Origin: Alphaproteobacteria bacterium HGW-Alphaproteobacteria-13
Lineage (GTDB): Bacteria > Pseudomonadota > Alphaproteobacteria > Sphingomonadales > Sphingomonadaceae
Assembly: GCA_002842935.1 (NCBI GenBank)
Contig: PHEM01000133.1
Span: 1-8,245, forward strand
Length of the DNA: 8,245 bases
Direction of reading: 5' to 3'
Part shown: positions 1 to 5,221 of the stretch, piece after piece
How the letters are laid out: every line of letters starts with the position of its first letter
How positions within the stretch are numbered: position 1 is the first letter of the stretch
Program-made: the position numbers and the translations under genes
The notes under the pieces: generated by a model
Database searches by the model: none
The model's input: only the letters and a program-made list of their open reading frames with translations
Told to the model about the DNA's origin: nothing

Positions 1-1050
1 CGGCGGGAGTTCATCGCCATTGACGGTGCCACATGCCGTGCGCTTCATCGCAGGCCGCTCAGCTTGCGCTGCGGCTTTGGTTCGCGCCGCCGGAACCTCG
101 TTCTGCGTCGAAGCGTCGCGCACAATGTGGAGGGGAATGCGTGCTTCCCGGAGCCGGTCGGCAAGGTTCGCCTGGATGCCGCCGCCGCTGCACACCACCG
201 CCTCGACAGGCTTGAAGGCGAGCATGCGAGCGTTGCGCTGATAGGGTGCCGAAGGTCCCCGCGAGGTATCGGGCTTGCACAGGATCACCGGCACATTGTG
301 ACGCGATGCCCAGGCCGCCGCGATCACGTCCGCGCCCTTGTTCTGGGCGGTCGTTGCCAGCGCCATCGATGGGACCCGGGAATGGATCGCATCGAGATAG
401 TCTTCAACGAGGGCAATGTCAGTGAACTGCTGTCCGCCCGAGAACACCACGACCGGACCTGATGGGGCGAACTGTTCGCGCCGCTGCGCCTTCTGTGCCG
501 CGAGATAGTCGCGCGCTTCGATCATCGAGGCATTGGTCTTGGACGACACCCTGGACCCACGCACCGGCGAGAAGGGCCGACCAGTTTCGACAAGGTAGAT
601 CCGCGCGGCATGGTCGCGCATGCACTCCATCGCATCGCGGCATTCGGCGAGGCTGCGGGCCTGCATGGTGAGGTCCTCAAGGTCGGTCGCGTAGACCTCG
701 CTAGGATCGTATTCGCGCAGCTTCTCCTGCAACCGGTTAGCCATGGAATCCTCGCGGTCATCGAGGCGTTTGGCGACAACATGGAAGCTATTGGCCACGC
801 CCCATGCGACTTCGCTCGCGAAGTCCTCCATCCGGGTGTCGCGGAACAGGTCAAAGACCGATGCCAGCATCATCTCGATCGCCGCCTGCGCCACCTCGGG
901 ATCGGGCATTTCGACAGCGCTCGGTTCATGCTCGATCGAGAGCTTGGCCAGTTCGGTCTGCTCCATGAATGCCCGGGCGTAGTCGGGCGTGGCGATTTCG
1001 CGCGCATAGTGTTCGGCCAAGTCGGCGAAGTTCGAGAAACGGTCCGTCAT
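1..1050 (-). CDS. DUF2493 (SLOG-like) domain protein, C-terminus cut by window edge
   Basis: The frame begins at an ATG (complement of 1048-1050) with a good GGAGG 5 nt upstream (1056-1060) and stays open for 350 codons to the left edge, so the stop is not seen. Residues 1 to about 195 are helical and acidic, with no domain I can name. From about residue 198 comes a Rossmann-like DUF2493 module: PVVVFSGGQQF (GG at 205-206), then QNKGADVIAAAWA (from Q236), then CKPDTSRG and YQRNARML, then VVCSGGGIQANLADRLREA. This order (GGxxF, KGAD.IAA.WA, P.W/T..G, RN..ML, G.GIQ.NLAD) is that of DUF2493/YspA-type SLOG proteins, which are thought to bind nucleotide-derived ligands. The commonest family reading has GGRDF and a GG-A before KGAD; here these are GGQQF and TTAQN, so the ligand pocket may differ. 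Exact function is unknown. Such genes are frequent on sphingomonad plasmids and ICEs (established association, not proof here). Confidence 0.85.
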   Translation of the reverse strand, partial: MTDRFSNFADLAEHYAREIATPDYARAFMEQTELAKLSIEHEPSAVEMPDPEVAQAAIEMMLASVFDLFRDTRMEDFASEVAWGVANSFHVVAKRLDDREDSMANRLQEKLREYDPSEVYATDLEDLTMQARSLAECRDAMECMRDHAARIYLVETGRPFSPVRGSRVSSKTNASMIEARDYLAAQKAQRREQFAPSGPVVVFSGGQQFTDIALVEDYLDAIHSRVPSMALATTAQNKGADVIAAAWASRHNVPVILCKPDTSRGPSAPYQRNARMLAFKPVEAVVCSGGGIQANLADRLREARIPLHIVRDASTQNEVPAARTKAAAQAERPAMKRTACGTVNGDELPP

Positions 1051-1133
1051 GATAACCTCCAAAAGGAATTGTCTCTCATCACGCTGATGAAAGATGCCCA
1101 TCGGAAGGACGCCGGAGTCAGGCGGTCAGGGAC

Positions 1134-1156
1134 GGCGGCGCGCACGCGCTGCCGCC
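1134..1156 (-). repeat. GC-rich hairpin in the DUF2493 upstream region
   Basis: GGCGGC at 1134-1139 pairs with GCCGCC at 1151-1156. An inner GCG/CGC pairing (1140-1142 with 1147-1149) leaves a 4-nt loop and one bulged T. It lies about 85-105 bases before the DUF2493 start, so it could be in that gene's 5' leader. No U-tract follows it on either strand, so it does not look like a terminator. Confidence 0.4.
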
Positions 1157-1179
1157 GCGAGTAGCGGGCGTGGGGGGAG

Positions 1180-1224
1180 CCGATTTTTGCTCGCAAGGCG
1201 CTAGCCGCAGCAGGCCAAAATCGG
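1180..1224. repeat. CCGATTTT/AAAATCGG inverted repeat
   Basis: CCGATTTT at 1180-1187 is a perfect 8-bp inverted match to AAAATCGG at 1217-1224. The 29-base interior can fold further (TGCT 1188-1191 with AGCA 1209-1212; GGC 1197-1199 with GCC 1204-1206). A run of six Gs lies outside each arm (1172-1177 and 1223-1228). It could be a protein-binding site or structured RNA. An origin of transfer is possible given the neighbouring plasmid-type genes, but nothing here proves it. Confidence 0.45.
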
Positions 1225-1280
1225 GGGGCACCCGCGATCCTTGACGGCCGCCAATCTCCCAGGCGTCATACTATGGCGAT

Positions 1281-1296
1281 GCTGATTTCGCTCAGC
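1281..1296. repeat. GCTGA/TCAGC hairpin
   Basis: GCTGA (1281-1285) and TCAGC (1292-1296) form a 5-bp stem with a 6-nt loop (TTTCGC on the plus strand). It is short on its own, but it lies between the 1180-1224 repeat and the large 1321-1367 hairpin, so it may be part of the same structured element. Confidence 0.35.
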
Positions 1297-1320
1297 CACC
1301 GAGATGAGAGAGAGATTACG

Positions 1321-1367
1321 GTTTTGCCCCCGAACCCCATTTGGGCGTTCGGGGTTAACCGCAAAAC
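1321..1367. repeat. Large compound hairpin
   Basis: This is the strongest structure in the intergenic region. GTTTTGC (1321-1327) pairs with GCAAAAC (1361-1367), then CCCCGAAC (1328-1335) pairs with GTTCGGGG (1347-1354), then CCC (1336-1338) pairs with GGG (1343-1345) around an ATTT loop. A 6-nt bulge TTAACC (1355-1360) and one unpaired C (1346) interrupt one side. That makes 18 paired bases in 47. It has no terminator-like T-run. It may be a small structured RNA, a leader element or a DNA site such as an origin of transfer. I do not recognise it as a named RNA family. Confidence 0.5.
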
Positions 1368-1597
1368 GCCATGCTCTCTTCGCCCCGCTTGATTGCGGTG
1401 GCCGAAGGATGTTGGTGGGTTTTCGCGGGGCGCCCTGGCTGCGTCGTCGTCGGCGCGGCCAGCAACAAAATACGGACCCCTTGCCGGAGCAAGTCAGTCG
1501 GCCCGTGGCCCGGTGCATCGCACGGGCGCGGGACGGCGACCAAGGCGTAGTGCAAGAGTGCCGGCGGCCCAGTGCAAGAAACCCCGCACCCGCAGGA

Positions 1598-1615
1598 GCG
1601 CGCCACATGGCGCGC
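1598..1615. repeat. GCGCGCCA/TGGCGCGC palindrome
   Basis: GCGCGCCA (1598-1605) and TGGCGCGC (1608-1615) are perfect inverted 8-mers separated by CA. The plus strand continues through GC-rich sequence to a short AATTTTAA (from 1630), so a weak terminator is conceivable, but no gene reads into it on that strand. Confidence 0.4.
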
Positions 1616-1739
1616 GGGACCGAGTGCGGCAATTTTAATGGGGCCGCTCCTTCACGTCTGACCGGCGATGTCCGGCACCCTGTTGGTCATCATCAGCGAA
1701 CTTGCGGAACGCCTGTGGCGATGATCGGCAGGCATGCGG

Positions 1740-1760
1740 TGACTATGATCATCATGGTCA
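1740..1760. promoter_or_regulatory. Near-perfect 10-bp inverted repeat upstream of abiEi
   Basis: TGACTATGAT (1740-1749) and ATCATGGTCA (1751-1760) are inverted copies with one mismatch around a single central C (1750). It sits about 30 bases before the second operator-like repeat and 75 bases before the abiEi start, a place where a dimeric regulator could bind upstream of the promoter. It is an inference from symmetry and position only. Confidence 0.4.
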
Positions 1761-1789
1761 TCAAGAGGTCTTTCACGACGGTATGGTTT

Positions 1790-1817
1790 GTTAGAAATAT
1801 GTATGCTAGTTTCTAAC
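1790..1817. promoter_or_regulatory. Putative AbiEi operator (GTTAGAAA / TTTCTAAC)
   Basis: Perfect 8-bp inverted repeat: GTTAGAAA at 1790-1797 and TTTCTAAC at 1810-1817, with a 12-base spacer. Arm starts are 20 bp apart, about two helical turns, which suits two HTH units on one DNA face. It ends 2 nt before the ribosome binding site of abiEi. AbiEi antitoxins with N-terminal winged helices are known to bind inverted repeats in their own promoters and repress the operon (shown for Streptococcus AbiEi), so autoregulation is the natural reading. The same repeat could form an RNA hairpin next to the Shine-Dalgarno site. Confidence 0.65.
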
Positions 1818-1819
1818 GA

Positions 1820-1825
1820 AAGGAG
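1820..1825 (+). promoter_or_regulatory. Ribosome binding site deciding the abiEi start
   Basis: AAGGAG lies 10 nt before ATG 1836 and 19 nt before the next in-frame ATG (1845). In-frame upstream start codons (TTG 1788, ATG 1803) fall inside the operator repeat and have no such site. It therefore favours 1836. Confidence 0.6.
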
Positions 1826-1835
1826 CACACGAATC

Positions 1836-2444
1836 ATGTCCGCCATGGCCGACAAGATCATGAAGCGCATTCGCGCGAAGGGGCGGGGGTGGGTGTTTAC
1901 CCCCAAGCATTTCATCGACTTCGGCACACGCGGCTCGGTCGACATGGCACTGTCGCGCCTGGCGCAGGCTGAGGAGATTCGCCGGATCGGGCGCGGCCTC
2001 TACGACTATCCTCAGTTGCACGACAAACTGGGCGCGCTGACACCCGATGCCGAGATGATCGCCCAGGCTGTATCGGCGCAAAGCGGCGACCGGCTCGCGC
2101 CCTCGGCAGCGGCAGCGGCCAACAGGCTTGGCCTGTCGACGCAAGTCCCTGCCAGGACAAGCTATGCGACGACAGGACGAACCCGCGTGCGCCAGGCCGC
2201 TGGCCGAAGCGTCACGCTGAAGCACAGCCGCGCACCAGTGCTGGGCAATGCCTCGGAGGCTGCCAACGGCGTGGTCCAGTATCTGGCTGGACTGGGGCGC
2301 GCCAACGTCGATGCTGATGCGATTTCGCTGCTTGCTGCGCGGCTTGATGACAAGGACGTGCAGGCACTGATCAAGGGCCGCGCGCAGATGCCCGGTTGGA
2401 TGGGTGATGTCGTGCTGAAGATCGGGGCGGCGCATCATGGATGA
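1836..2444 (+). CDS. abiEi: AbiEi-like antitoxin (DUF6088 family), type IV toxin-antitoxin
   Basis: A 202-residue protein. Residues about 7-60 form a winged helix-turn-helix: KIMKRIRAKG, VFTPKHFIDFG, then VDMALSRLAQAEEIRRIGRGLYDYP, the typical end of the antitoxin wing. The rest is an alpha/beta domain of the DUF6088/AbiEi type. In type IV systems the antitoxin does not bind the toxin; it counters the toxin's effect and represses the operon through its DNA-binding domain. The neighbour on the 3' side is the toxin, and its ATG (2437) lies within the last codons here, an 8-nt overlap (ATGGATGA) that suggests translational coupling. The operator-like repeat at 1790-1817 fits autoregulation. Family assignment is strong from the N-terminal motif plus the partner gene; antitoxin activity is inferred. 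Confidence 0.85.
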   Translation: MSAMADKIMKRIRAKGRGWVFTPKHFIDFGTRGSVDMALSRLAQAEEIRRIGRGLYDYPQLHDKLGALTPDAEMIAQAVSAQSGDRLAPSAAAAANRLGLSTQVPARTSYATTGRTRVRQAAGRSVTLKHSRAPVLGNASEAANGVVQYLAGLGRANVDADAISLLAARLDDKDVQALIKGRAQMPGWMGDVVLKIGAAHHG

Positions 2445-3483
2445 ATTTGCCCGGCGGCCTGCCGACGATCGGCGGGCGTTCTTTGCCGAAGCAGCCGCAC
2501 GCCGCGACCTCACGCCGCTCATCGTCGAGAAGGATTTCTGGGTGTGCTGGACTCTGCGCCGGCTGATGGGCGTTCCCGAGCTGGCCAAGGTCCTGACCTT
2601 CAAGGGCGGGACTTCGCTCTCGAAGGCATTCGGGATCATCAAACGGTTTTCAGAGGACATCGATCTCACCATCAATCGCGCCGCGCCGCTGCTCGGCGAG
2701 GTTGCTTCGCCGATCGCGAACGACATCAGCGGCAAGGAGCGCGAACGACGCGGCAAGGCGCTCGGCGCTGCCGCCCAAGAGTGGGTCGGGACGATCCTCC
2801 TGCCGACGCTCGCGCAAGCGATCGAGGATGCCCTGGGCACCCGTGAGGGTTGGAGCATCGAGGCCGATCCCGATGACAAGGATCGGCAGACCGTCTTGTT
2901 CAATTACCCGTCATCCTCGGGCTACGGTCTCGACTATGGCAATAGTTATGGGGGGCGTACCGGCTACGTGCAGCCACGGATCAAGCTCGAGTTTGGGGCA
3001 AGGGGAGACCCTGAACCCTTCGAGCAGCAGGACATCCTGCCCTATGTCGCCGAGGACTTTCCGGGCCAGGTGCCTGATGCAGTGACTGCCGTGCCAACGC
3101 TTGCGCTCGAACGGACCTACTGGGAAAAGGCGACGATCCTGCATGCGCTGCACCACAGCGGCAAATTGCGGCCAGGTCTGTCGCGGCACTTCTACGATGT
3201 GTTCATGCTCGACGCTTCCGGGATTACCGAGCGGGCGCTGACCGAGCGTGTGTTGCTGGAGCAGGTCGTCAAGAACAAGAGTTTGCTCTTCGCTGATGCC
3301 AAGGCCTCCTACGGCACGGCGCAGCTCGGCACACTGCGGCTCTCGGTCACTGACGGGATGCGCGACGAACTTGCGGCGGACTACGCCGCCATGGCGGAAA
3401 TGTTCATGGAGGATCCGCCGGCCTTCGACGAGCTGGTGTCTCGCCTCGCGGATATTGAAGGGCGGATCAATGCGGCCGGCTAG
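2437..3483 (+). CDS. abiEii: AbiEii/AbiGii-family nucleotidyltransferase toxin
   Basis: A 348-residue protein of the DUF1814/AbiEii nucleotidyltransferase family. The polymerase-beta-like core is clear: VEKDFW at 30-35, KGGTSLSK at 56-63 (the GGTxLxK nucleotide-binding motif), and SEDIDL at 72-77, whose D74 and D76 are the metal-binding pair. Further family motifs follow: ERTYWEKATILH (225-236) and RHFYDVFML (250-258). Family members block growth by transferring nucleotides; for the MenT relatives of Mycobacterium the target is the tRNA 3' end, and for AbiE GTP is preferred. All catalytic motifs look intact, so an active toxin is expected. The gene starts inside abiEi and has only a weak GGGGCGG upstream, as expected for coupled translation. 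The system can act against phage and stabilise mobile DNA; which it does here cannot be read from sequence. Confidence 0.92.
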   Translation: MDEFARRPADDRRAFFAEAAARRDLTPLIVEKDFWVCWTLRRLMGVPELAKVLTFKGGTSLSKAFGIIKRFSEDIDLTINRAAPLLGEVASPIANDISGKERERRGKALGAAAQEWVGTILLPTLAQAIEDALGTREGWSIEADPDDKDRQTVLFNYPSSSGYGLDYGNSYGGRTGYVQPRIKLEFGARGDPEPFEQQDILPYVAEDFPGQVPDAVTAVPTLALERTYWEKATILHALHHSGKLRPGLSRHFYDVFMLDASGITERALTERVLLEQVVKNKSLLFADAKASYGTAQLGTLRLSVTDGMRDELAADYAAMAEMFMEDPPAFDELVSRLADIEGRINAAG

Positions 3484-3643
3484 CCCGCAAGGGCACCGGC
3501 AAGGCGATGGGAGAAATCCACATGATTTGTTGGAGACGCAGTCAATCCAAGGCGGGCAATGACATCTCTACTTGGCCCCGAAATCCAAGATCGATAATAA
3601 TGATTATGTTAATTAAAACAATGGCTTAGGCTGGTTTATACGC
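3484..3643. other. Convergent gap with an AT-rich island
   Basis: About 160 bases between the 3' ends of abiEii and the mucR-like gene. The last 50 bases (3588-3640) are strikingly AT-rich for this window, with many T-A steps and a small ATAAT/ATTAT symmetry at 3594-3607. No reading frame of note. MucR/Ros proteins favour AT-rich DNA with T-A steps, so this may be a binding site; that is inference. Confidence 0.35.
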
Positions 3644-3649
3644 TCAGCC
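3629..3649 (-). terminator. Weak hairpin at the end of the mucR-like gene
   Basis: CAGCC (3645-3649) and GGCTG (3629-3633) make a 5-bp stem with an 11-nt loop, overlapping the stop codon. On the minus strand it is followed by TAAGCCATTGTTTTAATT, a moderate T-rich stretch. It could terminate transcription from the mucR side, but the stem is short and the loop long. Confidence 0.3.
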
Positions 3650-4123
3650 AGCGTCAGCTGCGCCGAACGCAACGCCGAGTTTCTTGCGCGGCTTTGCCGT
3701 CTTCGCGGGTGCGGCCTTGGTCTTCGGCTTTTGTCCGGGCTTGCGGCCAAGGCCGATACGGACCGCCAGTTCCTTGCGCTTGGCGGCGTAGTCGGGTGCG
3801 ACCATCGGATAATCAGCCGGTAGGTTCCAACGCATGCGGTACTCGGCCGGTGTTAGGCCGTGATCGGTGCCGAGGTGACGCTTGAGCATTTTCATCTTCG
3901 CGCCGCAGTCGAGACAGGTCACGGCTTCGGGCTTGACCGACGAGCGGACCGAGACCGCAGGAGTGAGCTTTTCCTCGACCGGCTCGGGCGCCTGGCCGAG
4001 CACGGCCAGCGAAGCATAGACCGACTGGATCAGGCCCGGCAGATCACTGGCCGAGACCGAATTGTTGCTGACATGAGCGGAAACGATGTCCGCAACGTGG
4101 TCCAGCAGGGTTTCATCGGCCAT
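3644..4123 (-). CDS. MucR/Ros-family zinc-finger transcriptional regulator
   Basis: A 159-residue protein. Residues 1-45 are the helical N-terminal part (DETLLDHVADIVSAHVSNN, then DLPGLIQSVYASL), used for oligomerisation in MucR relatives. The prokaryotic zinc finger follows: C70-x2-C73-x9-H83-x4-H88, the Ros spacing, embedded in CLDCGAKMKMLKRHLGTDHG, then LTPAEYRMRWNLPADYPMVAPDYAAKR as in the family. Residues about 127-148 are a Lys/Ala/Pro-rich tail, probably an extra DNA-contacting extension. MucR proteins act as repressors and H-NS-like silencers in Alphaproteobacteria, controlling exopolysaccharide, motility and their own promoters. The start has GAGGAAG 10 nt upstream (4134-4140). It could be an element-encoded paralogue rather than the chromosomal MucR, since it lies among accessory genes. 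Confidence 0.93.
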   Translation of the reverse strand: MADETLLDHVADIVSAHVSNNSVSASDLPGLIQSVYASLAVLGQAPEPVEEKLTPAVSVRSSVKPEAVTCLDCGAKMKMLKRHLGTDHGLTPAEYRMRWNLPADYPMVAPDYAAKRKELAVRIGLGRKPGQKPKTKAAPAKTAKPRKKLGVAFGAADAG

Positions 4124-4150
4124 GATCTTTGCGCTTCCTCGAATTGGCGA

Positions 4151-4236
4151 TGCTGGACCCTATGGGTCCATGCGAGAAATTGCCAGTTCACGCGCGTGTA
4201 TTCATGGGAAACATGAACAAAAAAATGGGACCAGCA
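4151..4236. promoter_or_regulatory. Repeat cluster upstream of the mucR-like gene
   Basis: Three symmetries lie in the 115 bases before the start. TGGACCC-TAT-GGGTCCA at 4154-4170 is a perfect 7-bp-arm inverted repeat. TTCATG-GGAAA-CATGAA at 4201-4217 is a second perfect one. GGGACCAGCA at 4227-4236 is an inverted near-copy (9 of 10) of 4151-4160. The core GGGWCCA thus occurs three times. MucR and Ros regulate their own promoters, so these may be operators, though neither matches a MucR consensus that I can quote. Confidence 0.4.
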
Positions 4237-4249
4237 TTGCTGCCGGCCC
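4219..4249 (-). terminator. Putative intrinsic terminator downstream of ssb
   Basis: On the minus strand an imperfect stem (CCC 4247-4249 with GGG 4227-4229, GG 4245-4246 with CC 4231-4232, AGC/GCT around an AAT loop) is followed by A and seven Ts (complement of 4219-4225). That geometry fits a rho-independent terminator for transcripts coming from ssb, just before the mucR promoter. The stem has bulges, so confidence is moderate. Confidence 0.4.
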
Positions 4250-4377
4250 CGTGAAAGTCTTGGGAGAGGATGCCTGAAAGGCAAACCTGATATGGGTCGA
4301 GGCAGTTCATGCTGCAATTGCGAAAAGAGCGTGGCTTGTTGAATTATTCGCACCGCGGACTGTTCGAGACACCCGAA
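4250..4377. other. Short gap between ssb and mucR, nothing coding
   Basis: No open frame with a ribosome binding site is present. One small hairpin is visible: TGCCT (4271-4275) with AGGCA (4279-4283), 3-nt loop. If ssb transcripts run past the 4378-4400 hairpin, this stretch is the ssb 3' untranslated region. Confidence 0.3.
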
Positions 4378-4407
4378 GGGAGGCGGCGCTGCCGCCTCCC
4401 GGTCTCG
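4365..4407 (-). terminator. Strong hairpin just after ssb
   Basis: GGGAGGCGGC (4378-4387) and GCCGCCTCCC (4391-4400) form a perfect 10-bp stem with a 3-nt loop. CGAGAC (4365-4370) and GTCTCG (4402-4407) can extend it across a 7-versus-1 base internal bulge. It begins 3 bases after the ssb stop codon. There is no T-run after it on the minus strand, so it may act as an RNA-stabilising 3' hairpin or a U-tract-less terminator. Confidence 0.55.
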
Positions 4408-4409
4408 GA

Positions 4410-4745
4410 TCAGAGGAAGAGGACTTCCTCGGAGACAATCTCGACCGCGTAGCGCTCGACGCCCTCCCGGTCGGTCCACTTCGAGTAGTGAAGGCGGCCC
4501 TGGACCTCGACCAGATCGCCCTTCTTCTTGTGCTTGGCGACCGACGTGCCGAGACCGTTGAAGGCGGTAATGCGGTGGAACTCGGGGATCGTCTCGGTGT
4601 AGCCCGCCTCGTTCTTGACCGTCTTGCCGTCGACCAGCTTGGGGCGATCGGTGACGAGAGTGAAAGAGGTGATGGCGGTCTCGCCGGCGTGGCGGGTTTC
4701 GGGGGCGGACGCGATGCGGCCGATCAGGATGACGAGGTTCTTCAT
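4410..4745 (-). CDS. ssb: Short single-stranded DNA-binding protein
   Basis: A 111-residue SSB, OB-fold only. It starts MKNLVILIGRIASAPETR, the standard first strand, and has FHRITAFNGLG (56-66), KKKGDLVEVQGRLHYSKW (73-90) and the closing strand DREGVERYAVEIVSEEVLFL at the very end. It binds and protects ssDNA during replication, repair or conjugative transfer. Chromosomal SSBs are usually 160-180 residues, with a flexible linker and an acidic tail ending DDDIPF-like that recruits partner proteins; here the chain stops right after the OB fold with EEVLFL, so such partner recruitment is probably absent or different. Short SSBs of this kind occur on plasmids and integrative elements. The ATG at 4745 is chosen because GGAGAA lies 5 nt upstream (4751-4756); the longer in-frame extension upstream is not SSB-like. 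Confidence 0.92.
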   Translation of the reverse strand: MKNLVILIGRIASAPETRHAGETAITSFTLVTDRPKLVDGKTVKNEAGYTETIPEFHRITAFNGLGTSVAKHKKKGDLVEVQGRLHYSKWTDREGVERYAVEIVSEEVLFL

Positions 4746-4757
4746 GGGTGTTCTCCG

Positions 4758-5221
4758 GTCTTGAATTCGGCGGAACCGCCCGCCGATGAACACCACAGGC
4801 AGGGCCAAAGGCCCGGGCCCGCACCGAGCGCCAAGAATCACGCAGGCGCGAGGGAAACCCAAAAGCGAGGAGTGGTGCGGCAAGCCCGCAGGGCTTCACG
4901 GTCCGCTGCCTTTGGGTTGCGGCCAGGGACTGGCGCTGCAGGGTTCATCGGCAAACGAAGGGCGGTTTCGCCAATTCATGTCGGAATTGAGCAAGACCCA
5001 GGACCCGTCAGCCCTGGTCGATTTTCAGCCCAGCCCTGGATCTGCCGCGCGGCGCATGCGCGCCCCACCCTCTCCGGCACCGCCCGCCCTCCCCGGCGGG
5101 AATGCCAGAATGCGGTGCGCCGACCATAGCCCCAGCCACCAATGCCGCCGCAGGCCTTGGCACCGGACCTGCACCAGTCAGTGCGCCCGAGATCCGTGCA
5201 GCCTTCCACCGCAGTGGACCC
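4758..5221. other. Gene-free 460-bp stretch upstream of ssb
   Basis: Open frames run through it on both strands but have Pro/Arg/Ala-skewed composition, no ribosome binding site and no motif. It should hold the ssb promoter. Visible symmetries: the 10-bp palindrome GCGCATGCGC at 5052-5061, and CCCGCC (5083-5088) with GGCGGG (5095-5100), a 6-bp stem with a 6-nt loop. Nothing else can be supported. Confidence 0.5.
5205..5218 (-). terminator. Small hairpin after the nuclease gene
   Basis: TCCAC (5205-5209) and GTGGA (5214-5218) form a 5-bp stem with a 4-nt loop, three bases past the nuclease stop codon on the minus strand. No T-run follows, so it is a weak candidate. Confidence 0.25.

Larger units (their letters stand above)
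1051..1789. other. Gene-free intergenic region rich in inverted repeats
   Basis: About 740 bases separate the divergent DUF2493 and abiE starts. Open frames cross it on both strands (for example minus 1201-1632 and plus 1304-1816), but they are rich in Arg, Pro, Ser and Trp, lack ribosome binding sites and show no family motif, so I do not call them. What the region does hold is structure: inverted repeats at 1134-1156, 1180-1224, 1281-1296, 1321-1367, 1598-1615 and 1740-1760, plus a 9-bp direct repeat AGTGCAAGA at 1549-1557 and 1571-1579. It must also contain the promoters of both flanking genes. No clear sigma-70 -35/-10 pair stands out. Confidence 0.6.

Noticed and set aside
64..1164. Plus-strand frames opposite the DUF2493 gene (64-462, 610-1164)
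   Set aside because: They mirror the codons of the minus-strand gene, have no ribosome binding sites, and the minus frame carries the family motifs and a GGAGG.
1549..1579. AGTGCAAGA direct repeat as a possible CRISPR or iteron
   Set aside because: Only two 9-bp copies 22 bp apart; too few and too short for either.
1201..1816. Open frames on both strands (minus 1201-1632, minus 1355-1606, plus 1304-1816, plus 1393-1638)
   Set aside because: Composition is Arg/Pro/Ser/Trp-skewed as in GC-rich shadow frames, none has a ribosome binding site or known motif, and they overlap one another and strong hairpins.
1806..2903. 365-codon open frame on the minus strand opposite abiEi and abiEii
   Set aside because: It is antisense to two genes with clear family motifs; long antisense frames are common at this GC content and its protein shows only low-complexity Ser/Arg/Ala sequence.
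4030..4899. 289-codon minus frame spanning ssb and the mucR start, and plus frames 4488-5129 and 4786-5256
   Set aside because: All are out of frame with SSB and MucR, which are certain; the sequences are Arg/Pro/Gly-rich shadows.
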